Source of the DNA: GCA-2794515 sp034436155
GTDB taxonomy: Bacteria; Chloroflexota; Anaerolineae; Aggregatilineales; Phototrophicaceae
Length of the DNA: 64,000 bases
Assembly (NCBI GenBank): GCA_034436155.1
Contig: DAOTVP010000116.1
Location: 1-64,000 of the forward strand
Reading direction: 5' to 3'
Shown: in pieces, positions 59,166 through 64,000 of the stretch
How positions within the stretch are numbered: position 1 is the stretch's first letter
How the letters are laid out: each line of letters starts with the position of its first letter
The notes under the pieces: generated by a model
What the model saw: only the letters and a program-made list of their open reading frames with translations
The model's database searches: none
What the model was told of the DNA's origin: nothing
Made by a program: the position numbers and the translations under genes

Positions 59166-59177
59166 GGAGATATGGTC

Positions 59178-59894
59178 ATGAGTTTATTGGTTGTCGATAA
59201 TGCACACGCCTATTATGGCAAAATCCACGCCCTCAAAGGGGTCTCGCTCACGGTGGATGAGGGCGAAATCGTCACGCTGATTGGTGGCAACGGCGCGGGC
59301 AAAACCACCACGCTGAATACCATCTGTGGCATCATCCCCACCGCCGAAGGGCGCATCACCTTTATGGGACACGATATCACCAATATGCCCGCTCATCAAA
59401 TTGTCAAATTGGGCGTGGTACAATCACCCGAAGGGCGCAAAATTTTTAAGCGCATGACCGTGATGGAAAATTTGCAACTCGGCGCGTTCCAACGCAATAA
59501 CCCCGCCGAAATCGCCCGCGATTTAGACTATGTTTTCGAGCGATTCCCACGCCTCAAAGAACGCGAAAAACAATACGGTGGCACATTAAGCGGGGGCGAA
59601 CAACAAATGTTGGCGATTGGTCGGGCGCTCATGGCGCGTCCGAAATTGTTGCTCTTAGATGAACCTTCGATGGGTCTCGCGCCGTTGTTGGTACAAGCCA
59701 TCTTCGAGGTGATTGTGTATCTGAACAAACAGAGCCACACCACCATTTTACTCGTCGAGCAAAATGCCCGCATGGCGCTCCAAATCGCCCATCGAGGCTA
59801 TGTGTTGCAATCGGGCTATATCACCCACAGCGACACCGCCCATAAACTCGCCAACGACCCTAGCATCATCGAGGCGTATCTGGGCGGGCATTAA
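59178..59894 (+). CDS. livF: Branched-chain amino-acid ABC transporter ATPase, LivF type
   Basis: Start at 59178 (MSLLVVDNAHAYYGKIHALK) rather than 59172, since AGGAG is 8 nt from the former and only 2 nt from the latter; 238 aa. Walker A GGNGAGKTT, Q-loop region GVVQSPEGRKIFKRMTVMEN typical of LivF, signature LSGGEQQMLAIGRALM, Walker B KLLLLDEPSMGLAP. It completes the importer whose permeases and LivG are at 35-39 kb and whose likely binding protein is at 44 kb. Separation of livF from livG is unusual because they are normally adjacent. Confidence 0.95.
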   Translation: MSLLVVDNAHAYYGKIHALKGVSLTVDEGEIVTLIGGNGAGKTTTLNTICGIIPTAEGRITFMGHDITNMPAHQIVKLGVVQSPEGRKIFKRMTVMENLQLGAFQRNNPAEIARDLDYVFERFPRLKEREKQYGGTLSGGEQQMLAIGRALMARPKLLLLDEPSMGLAPLLVQAIFEVIVYLNKQSHTTILLVEQNARMALQIAHRGYVLQSGYITHSDTAHKLANDPSIIEAYLGGH

Positions 59895-59899
59895 TCCCC

Positions 59900-59961
59900 A
59901 TCATGTCTGAACATGATCTGAATTTGCGCCGAGATGGAGTTACCCGCCTCCCATCTCGGCG
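59900..59961. terminator. Two hairpins between convergent livF and CoA-transferase genes
   Basis: ATCATGT/ACATGAT (59900-59917, loop CTGA) and a perfect 11-bp CGCCGAGATGG/CCATCTCGGCG (59927-59961, 13-nt loop). No T-runs; position suggests a bidirectional barrier. Confidence 0.55.
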
Positions 59962-60064
59962 TATGATCTGGCTAAAAAGAGGCATATCCTACAGGGTGTT
60001 TTGCGATGACGCTGTTCGATGCTCACCGAATGGTGCATGATAGAGTCCGTCAAGCCTGTCTGCC

Positions 60065-61366
60065 CTAAAACACCTGCTTATTCAGATAATGTTGCTCACG
60101 GGCATAGCGCAACAGGTCATCGCGGAAATTGGGATGGGCGATTTCTACCAACGCCAACACACGCCCTTCCAGCGTTTTGCCCCACAAATCCACCGCGCCG
60201 AATTCGGTCGCCACGAAGCGCACATCGTAGCGCGTGGTGACAACACCCGCGCCCGGCTTGAGCTGAGGCACAATTCTGCTGACGGTATCATTTTTTGTCG
60301 TGCTAGGCAAGGCGATGAAACTTTTGCCACCCTTGCTACGGGTCGCACCACGCACAAAATCGAGCTGACCGCCCGCACCAGAGTAAAATTTCGTGCCGAT
60401 GCTATCACTACACACCTGACCGGTAATATCCACCTCAATCGCCGAATTAATCGACATCATCTTGTCGTTGCGGGCGATGTTGAACGGGTCGTTGACATAT
60501 TCGGTCGGGTGGAGTTCAAAAATCGGGTTATCGTGAGCGAAATCATACAGTTTGCGCGTGCCAAGCACAAATCCCGCCACGACTTTGCCCGGATGAAAGG
60601 TCTTTTTGCGGTTGGTAATCACGCCCATCTCGATCATCTCCATCACGCCATCGGAGAATAATTCGGTGTGGATGCCCAAATCGCGGTGATGCGTCAGGTG
60701 GCGCAAGACGGCATCGGGGATGCCACCAATCCCCATCTGGAGCGTTGCGCCATCGGGGATATGCGGGGCGATATGCGCCGCAATCTGGTTTTGCACCTCA
60801 TCGGCGACCGAAGGATGCAATTCGGGCAAGGCGTAATCCACCTCGACAAAGTGATGAATGTGGTTGACATGGATGAAACTATCGCCCAAAATGCGTGGCA
60901 TGTTGGGGTTGACTTCGGCGATGACCATCTTGGCGCTCTCGGCGGCGCTTTTAGTCACGCCGACCTCCACGCCATACGAACAAAATCCGTGTTCATCGGG
61001 CGGGGATACTTGGATGACGGCAATATCCAACGGCAACATGTTGTTGCGGAAGAGTAACGGCACTTGCGATAGGTGACAGGGGGTGAAATCTGCCAAGCCG
61101 TTGGCAATCGCATTACGCACGTTGGGCGCGATGAACAGGCTGTTCATGCGGATGTGTTGCGACATATCGGGCGTGATATAATCGCCCGTCCCCATGCCGA
61201 GCAATTGCACCACCTCGACATCTTCGAGTTCTTGATAGCGGCGCACGAGGGCGCGTAAAAATTCGAGCGGGGTCGAGCAGTTGCCCGTCAGAAAGACGCG
61301 CATCCCGCTCTGGACGAGCGCCGCGGCTTGGTCTGGATTGAGGATACGTTTACGCCAATGGGTCAT
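60065..61366 (-). CDS. Acetyl-CoA hydrolase / family I CoA-transferase
   Basis: 433 aa. Fold and motifs of the acetyl-CoA hydrolase/4-hydroxybutyrate (butyrate) CoA-transferase family: SGMRVFLTGNCSTPLEFLRA near the N-terminus, DIAVIQVSPPDEHGFCSYGV, LQMGIGGIPDAVLRHL, the catalytic Glu in GIHTELFSDG (about residue 240), SINSAIEVDITGQVCSDSIG and GAGGQLDFVRGATRSKGGKS. It swaps CoA between acetate and another acid via a glutamyl-CoA intermediate, fitting fermentative acetyl-CoA or acyl-CoA turnover alongside PFOR. The exact acyl specificity cannot be read. A GGAAGCACCC stretch precedes the ATG. Appears monocistronic. Confidence 0.92.
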   Translation of the reverse strand: MTHWRKRILNPDQAAALVQSGMRVFLTGNCSTPLEFLRALVRRYQELEDVEVVQLLGMGTGDYITPDMSQHIRMNSLFIAPNVRNAIANGLADFTPCHLSQVPLLFRNNMLPLDIAVIQVSPPDEHGFCSYGVEVGVTKSAAESAKMVIAEVNPNMPRILGDSFIHVNHIHHFVEVDYALPELHPSVADEVQNQIAAHIAPHIPDGATLQMGIGGIPDAVLRHLTHHRDLGIHTELFSDGVMEMIEMGVITNRKKTFHPGKVVAGFVLGTRKLYDFAHDNPIFELHPTEYVNDPFNIARNDKMMSINSAIEVDITGQVCSDSIGTKFYSGAGGQLDFVRGATRSKGGKSFIALPSTTKNDTVSRIVPQLKPGAGVVTTRYDVRFVATEFGAVDLWGKTLEGRVLALVEIAHPNFRDDLLRYAREQHYLNKQVF

Positions 61367-61464
61367 GGGTGCTTCCTTAATAGTGATTATCCATTATACC
61401 CTCACTATAGCGCACAACCGCGTTTATGGGATGTGAAATTTATCCCCTTTTGATGTGCCGATGG

Positions 61465-62706
61465 TCATTGTTTCTGCAAGATGAGCATAAACTCCGATTT
61501 CATCCCGTCTGGGTTGGGATTATTGCGCCCGCCGAATAATTTGCGCGTTTTGATGGGGTCTTCTAATAAATCCACCAGCTTAAAATGCCCGTCTGTGACC
61601 AGATGCCCATAAATTGCCTTCCAAATTTCGACAGTCGTCTGTTCCATCTGTGGATTACCAACGAATATACACATATAGCCACCTGATTTAAGCTGTCGGG
61701 CGCTGTTGTCGAGCGTAGCAAGGGTGAATTCAAAATAAGCATGAAGCAATTGTCGGCGTTTTTTGTCGCTAATCGTGGCGCTCATATCGGCGATATAAGC
61801 CGATGTGAGGGGTGCTTGTGGTTTACGAACGGGAATTTCGAGTGATGCCAATTGGCGCACAGCATCGGCAGACCATCCTAACCACCATAATTCGAGTTTG
61901 AAGGTGCGGATATATTCTTGCGCCTGTAAATAGGGCGGTGATGTAATAATGGTATCAACTGGTGACATATCAAAATGATGCGTGACACTATCTACCCCGC
62001 TATAAATCGTGATGTTGCCTCGTTGAGGATACGCCGAGAGCAACCGCCCGACTTGCTGATAGATGGTGTGCATTTCGGTTTTAAGGTCATGCCAAATAAA
62101 TTCATCTATTGTGCCACCATTTTCCAACAAGTTATCAAGCCATGCCCGTTTGGTCTTGGATGTGAACAACTTGGGCATGTTATGTTCGGCATACGAATAT
62201 TTTTTGCTGGTCTTACACAGCGCCAACGCCAAAACATGACGCGCTAACGATGGGGATAATTCATGAAATTGCCCCCAAATTTGCGAAAATGTCTGATACA
62301 CCATCGGCGGATACCAATAAGGTAATTCGGGCATGGTGAAGGGGGTGGCAGATGTATCTTTGAGATGGGTCAGCATACGCTGGGCATCGGCATAAATGGT
62401 TTGCCATTCGGCGAGCGTGAAAGCGGGGATTTTAATCGGCAAAAATAAATTGATAAGTGGGTTTATATCTGCCAAAACCGCATGATAACCGTGCATAACA
62501 GCCTCTAAACCTGTTGTCCCACTGCCCGCGAAGGGGTCGAATACACACCCTGCCGATGGGACAAATTCGTTCAGGCAAAATCGAACCACCTGCGGGATAA
62601 ATTTGGCGGGATGAAAAAAGAGGCTATGCGTGGCGTATCCTGTATCGGTAATATCGGGGATAAGTTCACGGAATGAAATGGGTTTGGGGTTAGGATAGGC
62701 TATCAT
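61465..62706 (-). CDS. Orphan DNA methyltransferase (N4-cytosine/N6-adenine class)
   Basis: 413 aa. AdoMet motif I FDPFAGSGTTGLEAVMHGYH (about 57-76) and catalytic motif IV TSPPYLQAQEY (about 248-258) show an exocyclic-amino DNA methylase; TSPPY is commonest in N4-cytosine enzymes. GGYMCIFVGNPQMEQ near the end resembles motif VI-VIII elements. The middle (about 95-235) is a probable target-recognition segment with no match I recognise. No restriction endonuclease gene is adjacent, so it is solitary or part of an unknown system with the small upstream gene, whose ancestral 3' end overlaps its start codon. Confidence 0.87.
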   Translation of the reverse strand: MIAYPNPKPISFRELIPDITDTGYATHSLFFHPAKFIPQVVRFCLNEFVPSAGCVFDPFAGSGTTGLEAVMHGYHAVLADINPLINLFLPIKIPAFTLAEWQTIYADAQRMLTHLKDTSATPFTMPELPYWYPPMVYQTFSQIWGQFHELSPSLARHVLALALCKTSKKYSYAEHNMPKLFTSKTKRAWLDNLLENGGTIDEFIWHDLKTEMHTIYQQVGRLLSAYPQRGNITIYSGVDSVTHHFDMSPVDTIITSPPYLQAQEYIRTFKLELWWLGWSADAVRQLASLEIPVRKPQAPLTSAYIADMSATISDKKRRQLLHAYFEFTLATLDNSARQLKSGGYMCIFVGNPQMEQTTVEIWKAIYGHLVTDGHFKLVDLLEDPIKTRKLFGGRNNPNPDGMKSEFMLILQKQ

Positions 62707-63151
62707 GGATAAATTTCAACAGGATTAAATCACGGATATAAACAATTTTTTCGCTCAGGGTATGCAAAAACGGAAAATCACCGCGCCATTCGGCGGCAAT
62801 TTTTTGCGCCAAGTCGTCTGCTCATGCAACATAGTCTTGGCTGGTGGTGAAATCATCCAACCGATATGGGTGTTGCGCTAAGGCTTGGGTGAGCATGAGG
62901 ATGTTATTTTGACCATATAATTCGAGGCTTTCGAGTTCCAAATGCCCAATGAGGTATGCCAACCATAAATCATCTGATTGGGTGATATAAGCAATCAGAT
63001 TTTCAAGCGTTTGGCTCTCGATACCACCCGCCCATGCCGATATAACCGATGCCAATTCTTGATACCCATACGCCAATTGTAAGGTTAAATGAGGGCGCAA
63101 GCGGGCACCCGTTGTCAATTGTGCCGAAAAATCGGCTTCGGATAGGGTCAT
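62690..63151 (-). CDS. Unknown small protein interrupted by an in-frame TGA
   Basis: ATG at 63151 overlaps the sensor-kinase stop (ATGA). The frame gives 109 aa (MTLSEADFSAQLTTGARLRP to TTSQDYVA) and stops at TGA 62824-62822. The same frame continues without a stop for 43 more codons of protein-like sequence (ADDLAQKIAAEWRGDFPFLH, then VYIRDLILLKFI) to TAA at 62692-62690, which overlaps the methyltransferase start. The ancestral product was therefore probably about 153 aa and coupled on both sides. The TGA is likely a nonsense mutation; no selenocysteine context was seen. Family not recognised; composition is helical and acidic. Confidence 0.62.
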
Positions 63152-64000
63152 ATCGGCTCGACATACGGCAAGCGTACTACGGCAACCGTCCCCGAATCGA
63201 CCACGCTGGTGATGTGTATCGTCCCGCCATGACGCGCCACACAATCGGCAACGATGCTCAAGCCCAATCCCACCCCGCGCACGGGGTCATCTTGCCGTAT
63301 CCGATAAAACGGCTCGAAGATATGGGGCATGTGTTCTTGCGGGATGCCGATGCCCGTATCCGCCACGCGCAAGATGAGCTGGTTGTCCTCTTCATCATGC
63401 ACGATCTCTACAAAAATCGGCTCGTTGGCGGGCGAATATTTAATCGCATTGCTGAGCAGGTTGGTCAATATCCGATTAATCAAGATGTCATCCGCCACAA
63501 TTTGGTCGATGTGTTGGCTGTTGATGAGGCGCACCTGCCCGCTCGCGCCGTACATCTGCTCGACCTGCGCGATGCACACCGTACACAATTCGTGAATGTT
63601 GATGAGATGTGGCTGAAATGGGTGGTCGTTCAATGCTCGGCGCACCGTCGTGAGCGTCTCATCGATCAATTCCAGCGCCAAATCGAGTTGTTGCCCGATG
63701 CTCTCTAATTTTTCGCGCCGATTTTCTTCGGTCAGTTTATCATAATAATTGAGCAGTAAATCTTTCGAGAGGCGGATGACCGAGATGGGCGTGCGAATAT
63801 CCTCGACCAATCCCGATAACGCTTTTTGGATGAGCGCCGCGTGTTCGTGTTCTTTGCGAAATTGCGTCATCAGGCGCTCGCGCTCGATGGCTTGCGCTTC
63901 GACTTGTTTGCGCGTGGTGATATCTTGAATGGTACAGACGAACCCATCATCCAAGCGCATGGCTGTCACCAAAAACCAGCCGTGAATGTCATCTTGGTCA
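63148..64000 (-). CDS. PAS-type sensor kinase with degenerate H-box, 5' partial
   Basis: The frame runs off the right edge of the window; visible sequence begins in the last strands of a PAS domain (HGWFLVTAMRLDDGFVCTIQ). A coiled linker follows, then the HisKA-like region ALSGLVEDIRTPISVIRLSK. The phosphoacceptor position, normally His before xxRTP, is Glu (codon GAG). The HATPase_c domain looks intact: NLLSNAIKYSPANE, VADTGIGIPQEHMPHIFEPF, and VGLGLSIVADCVARHGG. It may be a pseudokinase, a partner in a heterodimer, or use another residue. It overlaps the small downstream gene by 4 bp. Confidence 0.85.
   Translation of the reverse strand, partial: DQDDIHGWFLVTAMRLDDGFVCTIQDITTRKQVEAQAIERERLMTQFRKEHEHAALIQKALSGLVEDIRTPISVIRLSKDLLLNYYDKLTEENRREKLESIGQQLDLALELIDETLTTVRRALNDHPFQPHLINIHELCTVCIAQVEQMYGASGQVRLINSQHIDQIVADDILINRILTNLLSNAIKYSPANEPIFVEIVHDEEDNQLILRVADTGIGIPQEHMPHIFEPFYRIRQDDPVRGVGLGLSIVADCVARHGGTIHITSVVDSGTVAVVRLPYVEPI

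Noticed and set aside
62822..62824. Selenocysteine insertion at the in-frame TGA
   Set aside because: No convincing SECIS-like stem follows and the flanking residues do not resemble a known selenoprotein; a nonsense mutation is simpler.

Overview
The window looks like a chromosomal stretch from a free-living bacterium, most plausibly a Chloroflexota (Anaerolineae-like) organism. That is inference. It rests on FAS1-domain exoproteins, FecR-SH3 and very large PKD-repeat surface proteins, CHASE2 and HisKA sensor kinases, a homodimeric pyruvate:ferredoxin oxidoreductase and many short hairpin repeats between genes. No rRNA or tRNA gene was recognised. The first gene (P-type ATPase) and the last gene (sensor kinase) run off the window edges.

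Layout. 1-8.7 kb: cation P-type ATPase, an unknown 140-aa protein with mscL, a repeat-rich gap with a damaged DUF433 gene, and PFOR. 8.7-12.6 kb: an AT-rich leader with a promoter and a two-repeat CRISPR-like array, a secreted double-FAS1 protein, two paralogous small lipoproteins and an Hsp20. 12.8-16.5 kb: peptide-type ABC binding protein and two permeases, without ATPases. 16.5-22.2 kb: a frameshifted polymorphic-outer-membrane-like surface protein, a CHASE2 histidine kinase with a possible iterated operator upstream, and a FecR-SH3 protein. 22.6-31 kb: a 2805-residue PKD/TolB-propeller surface protein. 31.4-35.2 kb: a histidine kinase, then parA-parB followed by two palindromes that look like parS. 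35.2-39.4 kb: livG-livM-livH of a branched-chain amino-acid type ABC importer. Its binding protein, fused to a FAS1 domain, lies at 44.3-46.0 kb and its second ATPase livF at 59.2 kb. 39.6-44.1 kb: a winged-helix protein with a secreted WD40 protein, then a highly structured non-coding stretch feeding into a primase-polymerase (Prim-Pol) gene. 46.4-56.1 kb: surface-glycan locus with GDP-fucose synthase, five glycosyltransferases, a sulfotransferase and a Wzm/Wzt exporter, suggesting an exported and possibly sulfated, fucose-containing polysaccharide. 56.1-64 kb: two DUF998 membrane proteins, a FecR-SH3 paralogue beside livF, a CoA-transferase, an orphan DNA methyltransferase, a small gene interrupted by an in-frame TGA, and a sensor kinase whose H-box carries Glu instead of His.

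Most unusual. (1) The 41.34-41.82 kb leader of the Prim-Pol gene has a good promoter, a stem starting at the predicted transcript start, interleaved 6-bp helices, a 12-bp long-range helix and a three-tier hairpin ending just before the ribosome binding site. It is a candidate structured RNA tied to a primase-polymerase. (2) Ten copies of a two-tier hairpin repeat keep a constant TA/GTAT internal loop while both helices covary. (3) A one-spacer CRISPR-like array sits behind a promoter with no cas genes nearby. (4) An amino-acid binding protein is fused to FAS1. All coordinates, pairings and family calls were made by eye; no database search or folding was run.
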